22,733 nucleotides of DNA from Cudoniella acicularis (GCA_013054445.1 JAAMPI010000936.1:1-22733), one strand, 5' to 3'. Numbered from the stretch's first letter, positions 11,752 to 22,184 are shown. Translations and numbers: made by a program. Notes: a model not told the origin generated them from the letters alone.

Positions 11752-12765
11752 TATAGTAGCATGTGATTCACCTCAAGACATGAAGGGCAAATCGCTGAGA
11801 ACGGATTCCGTATATAGGGGTGGAACCATTTATAATCTAGGTATCTAAATTAATATACGGTGGCTGAAAGGAGGTCACTGACGACCTTTTTTTTTTTAAG
11901 AAGTCTATTCCTGCGGAAGGAACTGGGCCCAGCTATGTACAGAATATTAGAATGTAGATCATACAAGTGGCTCCCTCGAAAATTTCGACATGATTCAGAA
12001 TTATTCGAAATCTAGGCCTTATTAACCAGACACTACAGTTGTGAGAGGAAACCCAACCAGCGCGAAATAGCGTAGGAAACTATTTTCTTCGTGAACCCTT
12101 TGTTAAAATAACAAAATAAAAATTTACGGGTACCTTGTCTTGGTTCCGAAAGTCTTGGCCTTCTGCGCATTACTTAGTGACTCTAAGGTTAGACGCTCGC
12201 TTCCGCATTTAAGGGGGGAACGGTTGTTCTGAATAGCCTTAACTTTATTTTCGAATGGTCGACTGCAAAAACTCACCTATGTTCGCAATCACGTATTCTT
12301 GGTTTTTTTGTAAGGAGTAGACAAGTAGTTGCTTTAGAGTATAGGTGTCTTTATAGTGAATTTCTTGGGCTATATAGCTTGGCGTTCGAAATCTTGAGCT
12401 CTGACGAAAACACTTCAAATTATCAGAACAATATCAGAATTAAGAGTTGGGATATTCTGTTCTGGATATTGAGCATTTAATCAGGATGCTTTTCTGGTCG
12501 TTATCCATTGTTTAACAGAGGGGAACGTGGTGAAATTTTGAAGTGTTCTTAACAAGCCAGAAAACCATCAACTAGATACTAGATAAATTCTAAGACGATT
12601 AAAGCTAAAATGTTATAATTCTGTAACCTGACTGGGTATTCTCGCATTTTAGTCTATGTAAAAGCGTCGCGCTCGAGGAAGTTATCACTGTCTAATCTCG
12701 CAATAAGGCCAGCTCACTCGACATATGTGATATACATGATCTAACAAAATCTGGCATCACGTCCC
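11752..12765. other. Gene-free AT-rich spacer
   Basis: A roughly 1-kb spacer between the HET gene and the end of the disrupted membrane-protein locus. It is AT-rich, with poly-T runs near 11888 and 12303. I see no ORF of note, RNA gene or repeat structure. The first part is the likely HET 3' UTR. Confidence 0.5.
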
Positions 12766-14148
12766 TTAAGTTTTGAAGGACCGCTCTTCACTTGAATCAC
12801 TTCCCTGGTTGGTGTCCCAAGCACCTGGCTCCCTATCAGCTGAATTACTAGTTGAAGCACTCTCGACCCTAGAGCTCCTCGTTGCAATTGGGAGCACAAA
12901 ATCATCACAGCGATCTGCAGCCTCAACATTCACCCTTAATTCCCTTCTAGCCGTTTTCCCAAACCTCTTTGGAGGACCCATATTCGGAATATCAGACTCC
13001 GGGATCCTCCTCCCCAGCCCATTTCTGTTTTGATTTGGTAGCAGCGAGCCTCCGAGCCTAAGTCTCGCTATTCTGGGTATATCTGTTCGTACTCGAGCAA
13101 GGCGCTCTTGCCTATACACCGAGTTATTGCCACTGGGTACGGATTTGTCATCATCATATATGCCACTATTTTCTCTCGAGACTCTTCTTGATCTCCTCAA
13201 GAAACTGGCGAGGAATCGTGAAGCGCGAGATGTGGGTGGAGCAGCGGATGACGAGCCCCCCCCCTCAAAAGGGAGCTTGTGGCGTTGGAGCATTGAGAAC
13301 TGGGTGAAATGCGGCGCTTTCGGAAGAATATATATATATGAGGAATATAAGAATCCCGACTCCAGCTACTTGAATTTTAATATCCATCAAGGCAACGATA
13401 GAAAAAAAGGGGCGGAGAAGGCTCATCCCTGAAAAGAAAAATTTAAAAGGATGGAAAGGGGAAGAAAGAGAAGAGCTTTCGTGGGATTTTGCGAAACGAA
13501 ATGGGAAAATGTGAAAGGGTACGAACTAGCAGTTCCAATGCCAATGAACAACAGGCCTGTATGACTAGGGCCAGAAGAAATAGTCGGGTGAGAGGATGCC
13601 CCAACGGGGTTTGTTGCGTCAGCAGATTCTGGTGAGACTGGTGTCTTGCTGACAATTCCTGAAGTGACGCGCTGTAATGAAGGTGTCGGGGTGTTGGTGA
13701 AGCTTTTGCAGATGATGTTGTATTTGCTCTGGATGTGTATGTGGATTCTGGACGGACAGAGGACTTGATTGTTTAGCTTTGTAACGAAGGTCAGGTCAAC
13801 CAGAATAACCGTTGATAGAACAGGTATGGCGGATGGGACAGGAACCAAGGAGCTCGATGTTTGAAGTTGTGCTCGTGAGGAATCTGATGATGTCAAGGTC
13901 GCTTGAACAGTCGTATAGGTAGAAGAGTTTGTCAAAAAGGCTGGGGAGGTCTGTGAAGTTCTAGTGGTTTGGGTTGTAATTGTGCTGCTCTCATCTTCGA
14001 ATTTAGATTCTTCTTCTGAACCTTCACCCCCATCCTTTTTGCTCTCATAATTATTTCGTTTATTCCTCGCATACCCTACTTCTTGTCTTGCTCTCCTTTT
14101 GCGAAGACGTTCCTTTTCCTTCTAGTCTAAAAATTCCCGGAAAGACAT
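12766..14148 (-). pseudogene. Disrupted Ser/Thr-rich single-pass membrane protein
   Basis: Three minus-strand pieces look like parts of one protein but do not join as they stand. (1) An ATG at 14148 gives MSFREFLD and hits TAG at 14124-14122; the same frame then stays open to 13423, with a basic start (KEKERLRKRRARQE) and a Ser/Thr-rich region ending SSGPSHTGLLFIGIG. (2) A possible intron (donor at 13526, AG at 13369 or 13366) leads into GVGILIFLIYIY, completing a membrane span. (3) An open frame ending at 12766 encodes a basic, Ser/Arg-rich tail (FLRRSRRVSRENSG...). A shift at an (AT)6 run (13328-13339) would give FFRKRR right after the span, and a second at a C9 run (13256-13264) would enter the tail frame. 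The fold type resembles fungal sensor-like membrane proteins. Decay, sequencing error and unseen introns are all possible. Confidence 0.45.
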
Positions 14149-14341
14149 TTTGGCGACCCTCGGAATTGAGCCAATTGGCAGCTAGGTATCTTGGTTTAAT
14201 AATTAAAGGCGTTGGCCAAATGGAAAATAGAGTATTGCAAAGGAAACACTATCCAAGTATTTCTCCCGTTGAGGTTAACGTAAGATTACAAGAACCGAGT
14301 GGGAAAGCATATCAAAGGAAGAGAGACAGTTGAGCGCCATT

Positions 14342-15978
14342 ATGAAGCCCCTGCCAGGTCTTCTCGACATCGACAAGTGTATTTTAAGCGACAGTAGCAA
14401 TGCCAAGGTTTGTGGTTTGGATGCTCGGCTGCACGCATTTTGAACCGCCAACCAGTGGTCAATTTCGGCTCTACCATCCATCAAACCACAATTGATGTAA
14501 GTAATTAATATGAATCTCAAGCCATATTCAAGCACTGGCTAAATTCATACAGTCTTCTGGACCTCAAAAATCTTTATAAATCCTCCAACATACGATATGA
14601 CGAGGCACCTGTTGGAACTCTCCGATTTTCCGCACCCGTCGCTCCACTTGGTCACGCAACTGGAATGAGTGACGGCCAGCGAAATACTACTTGCCATCAG
14701 GCATATCCTGGTACATCTCCTAACTCTTTTACTGCTAAATATCTCCACGGACTCGTAGCTAAAGAAGTTCGGTATAGTCTGGGCCCGTGGCCAGGAATAC
14801 CTTTTGTCGCTGTACCTAACTGGACAGGACACCAGTGCATTCGCCTGACTGCGAAAATCTTGGAAGGTGACGGGGAAGGACTGATATTCGTACCCATTAA
14901 TTATCGACTTGGTCTTTTCGTAAGTCTGCGTTGCCAACAACTTCGTTGTAGTGTTACTTATTTTCACAGGGATGGCTTGCTGGGTCCCTTGATGTTACAC
15001 CTAATGCAGGCTGTCTTGACCTGTCTTACTCTGGACTGGGTCAAGGAAAATATACATCTCTTTGGGGGTGATGCTTCGTGTATAACAGTTATGGGCCAAT
15101 CTGCCGGTGCAGCTTCAATTATTCACCACATCACCTCCAACGATCGCGACGAGCTTCCTTTTCAGCAAGCTATCGCATTATCACCAGACCTTTTTCCTCT
15201 TTCGTCCTCAGAATTAGAGCTAACGCTATCCAAAGTCTTCGACACCGCTTCTCAACTTACAACCACTTCTATCAATTCAATCTCTAAGCTCCGTGCTCTG
15301 CCAACGGAGGTGCTGACAGCGATCAATTCCCTTGTCGTGGGCATGTCAAAGCCAGGGATCTTTACATTCGGCCCTGCAGTCGATGGCTCGTATGTTCATT
15401 CCATTCCGGCCTATCAGTTTGCGACCGGAGCCTACCACAAGGGTATCAAGACTCTCGCCAACCACACCATCAATGAAGGTCTTTATTTCACTCCCCTATC
15501 CGTGCAGACACAGGAAGATTTTATCACATACCTCCATGCAATGTTCCCATCCGCTTCCAACACCAGTATCAAAATGGTGGCTGAGGACATGTACCCACCT
15601 GTTTTTAATGGAACCTTCGGTTACCAGAACCAGATCGAGCGAACAGCAAACCTTGTTGGAGACTTTGCGTTCAATTGCAACGCCGGTTTACTTGCCTCGT
15701 CCAATCCGGATTCCTATGCGGTCTTCTTTGCTGCGCCACCGGCACTTCATGGTGGTGATATGATACATGCCTTTGCACCTGCACACAATGGACAGCCAGC
15801 AGCAGAAGCTTTGCAGACCGCTATTGTTTCGTTTACGATAAATGGAAAGGCTGAGGGATTGAAAAATTATGGCGAGGATGTAGTTGGAGTCTTAGGCGAG
15901 AAGGGTTGGGTTGGAATTGTGCATAATCCTGCCAAAAGCGACCGCTGCCAATTTTGGCAAAGCGAATTTCATTTTTAA
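14342..15978 (+). pseudogene. Type-B carboxylesterase/lipase pseudogene
   Basis: The piece NIRYDEAPVGTLRFSAPVAP (about 14600-14660), IFVPINYRLG, ENIHLFGGD, the nucleophile elbow GQSAGA, the acid motif INEG and HGGD near the end are all typical of fungal COesterases. Two GT-AG introns are clear: 14497-14552 and 14920-14969. Damage: the frame from ATG 14342 stops at TGA 14441. The region between about 14700 and 14870 is far too short and lacks the EDCLFLDV and oxyanion-hole (GGG) segments. After the second intron the frame reads GWLAGSLDVTPNAGCLDL and must shift near 15021 to reach LTLDWVKENIHLFGGD. The uninterrupted ORF 14665-15978 reads through that intron by chance. No convincing signal peptide is visible. 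Ser, Glu and His of the triad survive, so the loss may be fairly recent. Confidence 0.8.
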
Positions 15979-16856
15979 TATCAACATGTAGGGAACTAAG
16001 ATGAAACACCTTTGACACTGTTATGATAGTGGTTGTTTTTAGGCTGATGAATTTGTTCTGTTTGAAGTTTGTTGGTAGAATAGAGTAGCAGAAGGAAATT
16101 GTGTTGGTGTTGGTGTTGGAGTTGTTGGGTGAGAATGCTCACCTTTTAATAGGCACTCTATATATAAAACCAGCTAAGCCACACACATTCAGTCCCTCAT
16201 CCTTCCACCCATTCTTTCTTCCGTCGATTCGCTCGTGGTGTTAAAATGTGACCTTGCTGGGGACTACAGTTTGCAAGGACACCCGCCACCCCCAAGTTGG
16301 GAGGAGCACACGTTTGCTTGGTTTAGGTGCGGTGGTCATGTTAGGTACAGGTATTAATTCGGAGAGTAAATTCGAGGTAAACCTCAGTTGAAGCTGCACG
16401 CACTATAATCAGACGCCCCGTGGCCTCGAGCTGCTCCCTGGATTGGATAATCGCAAAACCAACAAACGAAGTTAACAAACAAACCAACCTTCCTTCCATC
16501 CTTCTTACATTCCTTCCTACTGGATTTTCTTTTCCTCATCTTTCGTATCTCATTCATTTATAGCTTCGATTTTCCCTTCATTCATGAATCCTTCTCATCA
16601 CTCATTCTTTTATCCACTCATTCCAGCCTACCATCTATTCATTCATTTTTTTTATCTCTTCATTCCAGCCAACCCTCCTTCGTTCTTGGTGTTGTCCTTT
16701 CACCTCCAGTCACTTCACGATACTTCCTACCGCCAAATTATCATTCCATCTCTCGTCCTCTCAAGACTTGGTGAGCTTTCCAGAAATACTTTTTTGATAT
16801 TATATACTAAATCACTATTTTTAGACTACATTCCGATAAATATATTGCAATACACA
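15979..16856. promoter_or_regulatory. Upstream region and pyrimidine-rich leader of the small secreted protein
   Basis: A TATATATAAAA element lies at about 16158-16168 and a second AT-rich element, ATTATATACTAAA, at about 16799-16811. From about 16480 to 16710 the + strand is strongly pyrimidine-rich, with repeats of ATTC, CCTTCC and CATTCCAGCC, as in leaders of highly expressed fungal genes. An in-frame ATG at 16584 opens 91 codons joined to the secreted protein, but this would bury its signal peptide, so it is read as leader. Confidence 0.5.
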
Positions 16857-17258
16857 ATGCATTACCAGAACTCCCTGTCACTTTGTGCTGCCTTCCTGGC
16901 CGCTGTCCCGCTTCTCGTATCCGCGGCTCCTGCCATCGCGGGCCCAGTACTATCAGGCCGAGATTCCAACGATGGCGCCTATATGGAGGAAGTGAATATA
17001 ACTTCACTTTTGTGCCCCTATCCAAACGGCGCCCTTTACTACTGTGGCCCTGAAGACAAACGTCGAAGCACCGGTGACGACAAGCCCGCAGTCACAATCA
17101 ACCACAGTGATCCCAATTCCGATTCTAAACAAGTTGACAGCTCTGATGAAGGCCACCAAAATCAAAAAAAGCAGTATATCCACGGGTATAAAATTTGCGT
17201 GAACTCCGAGGGTTATGAAGATAATAGCCCAGGCTCGATTTGTTCTACATTGGATTAG
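16857..17258 (+). CDS. Small secreted four-cysteine protein, effector-like
   Basis: A single-exon gene of 133 aa. The ATG at 16857 gives a clear signal peptide (MHYQNSLSLCAAFLAAVPLL, then VSAAP), with cleavage likely near residue 23. The mature protein has four cysteines (C53, C63, C114, C129), enough for two disulfides, with an N-glycosylation sequon at N47 and a Lys-Arg-Arg at 68-70 that a kexin could cut. The middle (71-105) is hydrophilic and probably disordered. I recognise no family. Size, secretion and cysteine number fit candidate effectors or small apoplastic proteins; this is inference. A decayed copy follows 450 bp downstream on the same strand. A consensus intron (17294-17348) lies just after the stop. 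Confidence 0.8.
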   Translation: MHYQNSLSLCAAFLAAVPLLVSAAPAIAGPVLSGRDSNDGAYMEEVNITSLLCPYPNGALYYCGPEDKRRSTGDDKPAVTINHSDPNSDSKQVDSSDEGHQNQKKQYIHGYKICVNSEGYEDNSPGSICSTLD

Positions 17259-17704
17259 CCCGGGCTCTAGGACACCTTTTGGAAACATACAAGGTAAGCT
17301 TTGCGATACTTGAATACAATTTCTGGCCCCTGACAATTACATCTGTAGTCAGTCTCCAACTAGTTACCCGCAAATATGCTGAACTTGCTTGAAGCAAATT
17401 GGGAGGGGAATGGATGAGCGTGTATTGTGGCCCAGGTTGGCATCCTTAAATACTCTTTGTACTATAGAATCTGGCATCTAGACATCATGTATTTTAGTTT
17501 CTTCATTCAGAGTGCAGTGTAACAATAAAATGTTGTTTGGAAAATCAATACCTATAAATTATATGAAAACCAAGACTTAAAATCATAAAATTTGCAATTG
17601 CCTTTTTTATCTTACGTATCAAAACACCTTTTGCAGGCTTCTACACATTAAATCACTGTCACGACTCAGTAGCAGTGCTCCAAACAAACTAAACATAATA
17701 CGCG
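17259..17704. other. Spacer with possible 3' UTR intron
   Basis: Directly after the stop lies a likely intron, 17294-17348 (GTAAGC...CTGACAAT...GTAG, 55 bp). The rest is AT-rich, with AATAAA at about 17524. It separates the secreted-protein gene from its decayed copy. Confidence 0.45.
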
Positions 17705-17995
17705 ATGAACTCCTAAAATTTCAGGGTATTGGCCGCTTTCCGAGCTGCCTTGCCGCTCTTCGCATCTCGCACCTGCCATCTCCTAACTCCACCGGTCCCA
17801 AACCCATAGGCAGAGATTAGAGATCTAACATCAAGCAAAGAAGCCGGCGAAAACCACAAAGACCAAACTCGGGATTACACGGCTGATATGGGAATTACGA
17901 ATACAGCTGGTGCCTTATGCACCGAGTCATTGACAATGTGGGCCTTACGGCGAATGGCTTTGGTTGTAAAGTTAGGGGTATTTTAACAACAAATG
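17705..17995 (+). pseudogene. Decayed tandem copy of the small secreted protein
   Basis: The ATG at 17705 lies in AATACGCGATG, close to AATACACAATG at the intact gene. After a three-codon gap it reads Asn-Ser like the intact copy and then hits TAA at 17714. Beyond that, AAFRAALPLFAS aligns with AAFLAAVPLLVS, and after a frame change GPKPIGRD aligns with GPVLSGRD, again ending in a stop. Weaker matches follow: NTAGALC with NITSLLC, and NVGLTANG with NGALYYCG. Several frame changes separate the matching blocks. I read this as a dead paralogue from a tandem duplication. The right boundary is approximate. Confidence 0.7.
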
Positions 17996-18637
17996 AGTAG
18001 TTGGTGGTGGATACTCGATGAGCATCACGGTACATGGCAACACTGTTTGCTGCCTTGTTGGCCGTTAGCCATGGGGCGCAGCTGATGTTTGATGCAACGA
18101 TGAGGATGGCAACTAGGTAGGCAGTTCTATTGATCTCGCTTTGAATATTTTTTTTTTTTTGAACTTGCGAACTGCTTCTGTCGGCGAGTGGTCCCTCGAG
18201 GTGATGGTGATAAACTGTCTTGACTCTTGAGAAGTAGGACGCTGGAAATTATTTTGCCACCCCCTAACCTAAGGGGCTTGACGGTAGAGGTCTCTATTGG
18301 CTATTTGCAAAGGAATGCAGGTTGTGGAATATTTTTTGCCAGGGAATTGGAAATGATCGAGATACTGAGAAATATGCAGGGGAATTTCCAGAATTGGAAA
18401 CGTGGCAGCATTGTATTGTTGTGGAGGTAGGGAGACTCTGGAATGTTGCAAATTAATTCTGCCACTATTGCGGGATACATACCTCACATTCCATTCCTAA
18501 CGATCTTCAGAACAATAACACTAATTTCGCGACTGCATTATGAGTCGCACACCTTCCTGAACAAAAATTATCAACTTCGTCTCACATGGTTTTCTCGTCA
18601 AAAGTACAAAGTATTGTTGAACATACTTTCGAATACG
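17996..18637. other. Spacer with a 28-codon signal-peptide-like ORF; hydrolase promoter
   Basis: A tiny ORF at 18034-18120 begins MATLFAALLAVSHGAQ. Its TTTGCTGCCTTGTTGGCC resembles the signal-peptide part of the secreted protein upstream, so it may be another fragment of the family. A T11-12 run lies near 18149. The stretch 18300-18637 should hold the promoter of the hydrolase gene. Nothing else is supportable. Confidence 0.35.
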
Positions 18638-20299
18638 ATGGAACCCATTAAGTTCTTCGGCTCTCAAATCGGCGGCCAAGATGTAACATCACATAGTTAC
18701 ACGGGCAATCCTCTCACCCTCATGCGTGATGATATCAAGCTGATTGCTCGCCTCACACCATACATCCCATATATTCTTTGGCCTCTCAAATCTACCAGCA
18801 GTCTTTGCGAACTGGCTCCAACCCTCCTGAATGCGTGGAGTGTATTTCTTCATATAATACTCTTTTGCATGCAGGCGTCATTTATGCTGTCGGTTCCGCT
18901 ATGGATGCTCGTTCCTGTTTGGCTTGTTGCATTAGGTGCGGCAATTTTTACCGTCGCCAACTCGGCTGTGTGTTATATGTTGAACGGGCCAAGGAGCAAG
19001 TTTTACTCAGACCCGAAATATGCAATAGCCACGGATGAAACTAGAACGGAGCAATGGGTTTTTGTCAACGGTATTACTATTGGGTGAGCTTCCTCCCATT
19101 TGCTGCAGCTATTCTGCCCGACAAAATACATCATATTTACTGATGATATGGCGTAGAAAGCACTGGCTCCAGAGCAACATTGACCGACTGGCACTTACAT
19201 TTGGGCGACCAGTGATGGGTGTCCATAATAGAACGTGATTATCTCCTATTTCCTTGGAAAGAAAATTGAAAATAACATGCACAGTTCCGGATTTCTCTTT
19301 GACCTCATTGAATGCTTGATTCAACGGAACTTCGACTTTGCCGGAGGGAATGTCCGAACCGTCTACGCTGCCATCAAGGAATTGTTGTATGACCAGTCAC
19401 TGGACAAAGTCGTCATGATCCTCCACAGCCAGGGTGCAATCGAGGGAGGAATGGTGCTCGACTGGCTGCTGGAGGAAGTTCCCTCGGACTTGCTTTCTAA
19501 GCTCGAGATTTACTCATTTGGAAATGCAGCGAGACACTTCAACAACCCGCATCGATCCTACAAAGGTGAAGAAAGGGCATTCGCAGCAAGTCAAAAACGA
19601 CGAAGTTGGACAATTCTTCCTACAACACAAACTAACGGCAGCAATGGACGAGGAAACCAAGCTGTGGAGAACAATGATATCGACAACGAGCGAGTCATTC
19701 ACCACATCGAGCACTACTCGCACACGGAGGATTTTGTCGCCCGCTTTGGCATTCTGAACTTCATTTCTCCCTTATCAACGACTGCTAAATCATCTCCAAG
19801 CTGCCCACGGTTCATGGGCCGTGCATTCGAGCGTGTTGGGTCGGGGCACTTGCTCAATATGCATTATTTGGATGCAATGTTCCCATTGCGCCCGGCTAGA
19901 AGTGGCAATGGGGGTATAGGAGGAAGCGGATTCACCGGCGCTAAGGAAGAAAACGAATTCATGGAGCAGAAGGTCGAGTGGGCCGCAACACCCTCGGCTT
20001 TTCCGGGTCCGAACTGCCGCGAAGGGCTGGAAGAATCAGCTTGGGCCTTGGGCGCCACAATAAATGGCGTAAAGAATCTCGATGATGACAGAGACGATGC
20101 CAGTGTGTCTCCCCGGAACAATGGCCATGGCAAGAAAGGCGGCCTGGCGAACGGGGATGGAGCTTATCTGAAGAAGATGCAGGGAAAGAAGGAGTATAGG
20201 GTCAAAGATCTCAGTCGGTTGTGGCAATACCGCAATGGAAAGAAGCCAGTGCCCGATGCGGTTGATTTGAAGAACGCGAGAATGTGTAGCATCAAGTGA
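18638..20299 (+). CDS. Membrane-associated alpha/beta hydrolase (DUF676-like)
   Basis: Exons are 18638-19083, 19157-19234 and 19285-20299, giving 512 aa. The introns are 73 bp (GTGAGC...GTAG) and 50 bp (GTGATT...ACAG); both junctions restore continuous sequence (VNGITIGKHWLQSNIDRLAL and GVHNRTSGFLFDL). Residues about 64-114 are strongly hydrophobic and can form two membrane spans. The nucleophile elbow LHSQG has Ser at 223. EDFVARFG and a later GHLLNMHY probably supply the acid and His. The C-terminal third is hydrophilic and Gly/Lys-rich. The family is predicted serine esterase or lipase with unknown substrate. The ATG at 18638 is preferred because the reading upstream has no signal or conserved feature. 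The fold call is fairly safe; the DUF676 label is by resemblance. Confidence 0.85.
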
Positions 20300-20684
20300 T
20301 TTTTTTGGGTTTTGGCAAATGTGGAGATGCGGTGGTAGGTGTTGGAATCGAATTTCGGATGGTTTTCTTTGGACATCCCACTGTATAATATCTGCTCAAT
20401 TTTTAGTCTGGTTCTTTAGTGTCTTCCTTTTAATGATACAATCAATTCTTCATTTACTTTGAAGTCCTGACTTGTGACTAGTTTCTTAGTATCATGTCTC
20501 GAGGTGATGTGTCGTAGGAAGTGGCTTCGAAGATCGAAGCTCTGTTGCGAATTTGCGGGCTTTTGGCAGAATATCAAGCAGTGATTGGATTGCGTCAACG
20601 CCTCGCGAGACTTTTGGCCCGACATATTTGGTTGGTAAGAAATTGAAAATTGTGAGGTGTTCGTGCAACATTCGATGCTGCCTA

Positions 20685-20717
20685 GAGATGATTCGAGATG
20701 ATTCGAGATGATGCGAT
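20685..20717. repeat. 10-bp tandem repeat ATTCGAGATG
   Basis: The unit GAGATGATTC is repeated about three times, with the last copy altered to GATGCGATG. It lies in the gene-free stretch after the hydrolase. No function is apparent. Confidence 0.7.
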
Positions 20718-22178
20718 GAAGGAGGAGGTGAAGATGGAGGCTGCAGTATTTTGCAATGATACTAGAAAAGCAGTACTTAATCTTGATCTCGCTGGAAAGT
20801 TGTCTCGGGTTATGGGCATCTTGGAATTGCCACTGCGAAGGTTATACTTCTAAAACCGGTTGTTGAATAATGAAGGCTCAAATGCCCTTATCTGCCGGAG
20901 AGCGTAAGCATGCCATTGCAAGATTTAGAATTCAGGTGCACATAGTCGTCATGGAGGAGAATTTCTTACCATAGTCGAGACGGTGAACTGCATAAGTTAT
21001 TTCCCCAGGTGACATGTCTTGTTGCCTGTGTTATTGCTTCAATGTCAGCTCCTGGCGGCCGTCGACTTCAGATGGTTTTCGCTGCGCGGTACCTACAGTA
21101 ATTACAGTGGGACCACGCGTCGGATAGCCGCCTGTATCTGTGTTCTGAAATCGAAAGATGACATCCTTAGGATGTCAGTCGGCTGGATCAATGGGTGAAA
21201 GGGGGGATGGGATGAGTTGCCGAGAAGCGTTTGAATCAGAAAGGTTCTTCTGGATCATGCAAAGCCAATAATGACGAGATTCGAAGGAAGTATTGCAAAC
21301 GCCATCCTCTGCCAAGGCCCAGGCGCACGGGGTGCAGCAAGCGGCACGGCAAAGTTCGAGTGCAATGTGCATATACTTGTACAGGACAGGAGGCAAGCTG
21401 CGCGCATCAGATTAGACATGATTAGATGCAATAGGCTCCGAAAATGGTGTTCGTCGAGCAGCCGGGCAGAAGCCTGAGACCCGAGCAGTTCAGGGGGGTG
21501 GGACGGGGCGCGCTTGTAGTTGCAATAAAGTTCACAGCCCTAAAGTTGTGGATAGGGGTAGGGTTAGCGATAGGCTTCTATACTCCATAACCCTACGTAA
21601 TAAGGTTATGGGGCAGCGGATCGGACTCTCCACAGTTCGTCGATCATGCCAAGCGCCTCCAAAAGCGACACGACGGAGAAGAAGATGGAACCAATGGCCG
21701 CCGCACGGGATGCTTACTCGTATGATGGATGATACAGAGCAACCGGTTCGCAGGCTTCCCATAAACATGCTCAGCGTTTCGTGGAATCCCCTCGGCCAAT
21801 GCGGTTCGCTGCCCTCCTGAGACATCGCTAAACATCAACGCTTGTCCCGGCTTGGCGTCCTCCGACAAGCTCTGTTCCACGCATGCACAGCCGATGACAC
21901 CTGCCTGGGGCCCTAGGCAAAAGCTTGGCTGAGCACGCCCATTCTAGACGGGCACATGGAAGAAGCCCGTGAATCCTCCTACAGGGTCCCAGCAAATCTC
22001 ACAACCCGCTCAGTTACACCGTTACAGCATGTTTGGGATTTGCTTCTGCATGTGTTTTGCTTTGACCATGAGAGATTTACTTCTGCTGCAACCCTACTTG
22101 CAGCCTCTCATGGCGAAAGTAGCCGTGATTAGACCATCTTTGCGCCTCTGCCCCTGCTGGTGCCGCCTGGGCCTCACG

Positions 22179-22184
22179 TATAAA
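22179..22184 (+). promoter_or_regulatory. TATA box of the repeat-precursor gene
   Basis: TATAAA lies 158 bp upstream of the ATG at 22342 and is followed by a pyrimidine-rich leader, an arrangement common in strongly expressed fungal genes. It is the only TATAAA close to this start. Confidence 0.55.

Noticed and set aside
14665..15978. Single 437-codon ORF as an intact esterase
   Set aside because: It reads through a clear GTAAGT...TTTTCACAG intron at 14920-14969, and the residues encoded there do not fit the family.
16584..16856. N-terminal extension of the small secreted protein
   Set aside because: The translation is low-complexity pyrimidine-derived sequence and would bury a clear signal peptide at 16857.
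21558..21566. Telomere repeat
   Set aside because: Only a single AGGGTTA-type match is present; there is no array.
21532..21825. Overlapping ORFs on both strands (90-97 codons)
   Set aside because: Both strands are open over the same interval, as expected by chance in GC-rich sequence, and neither has a motif.
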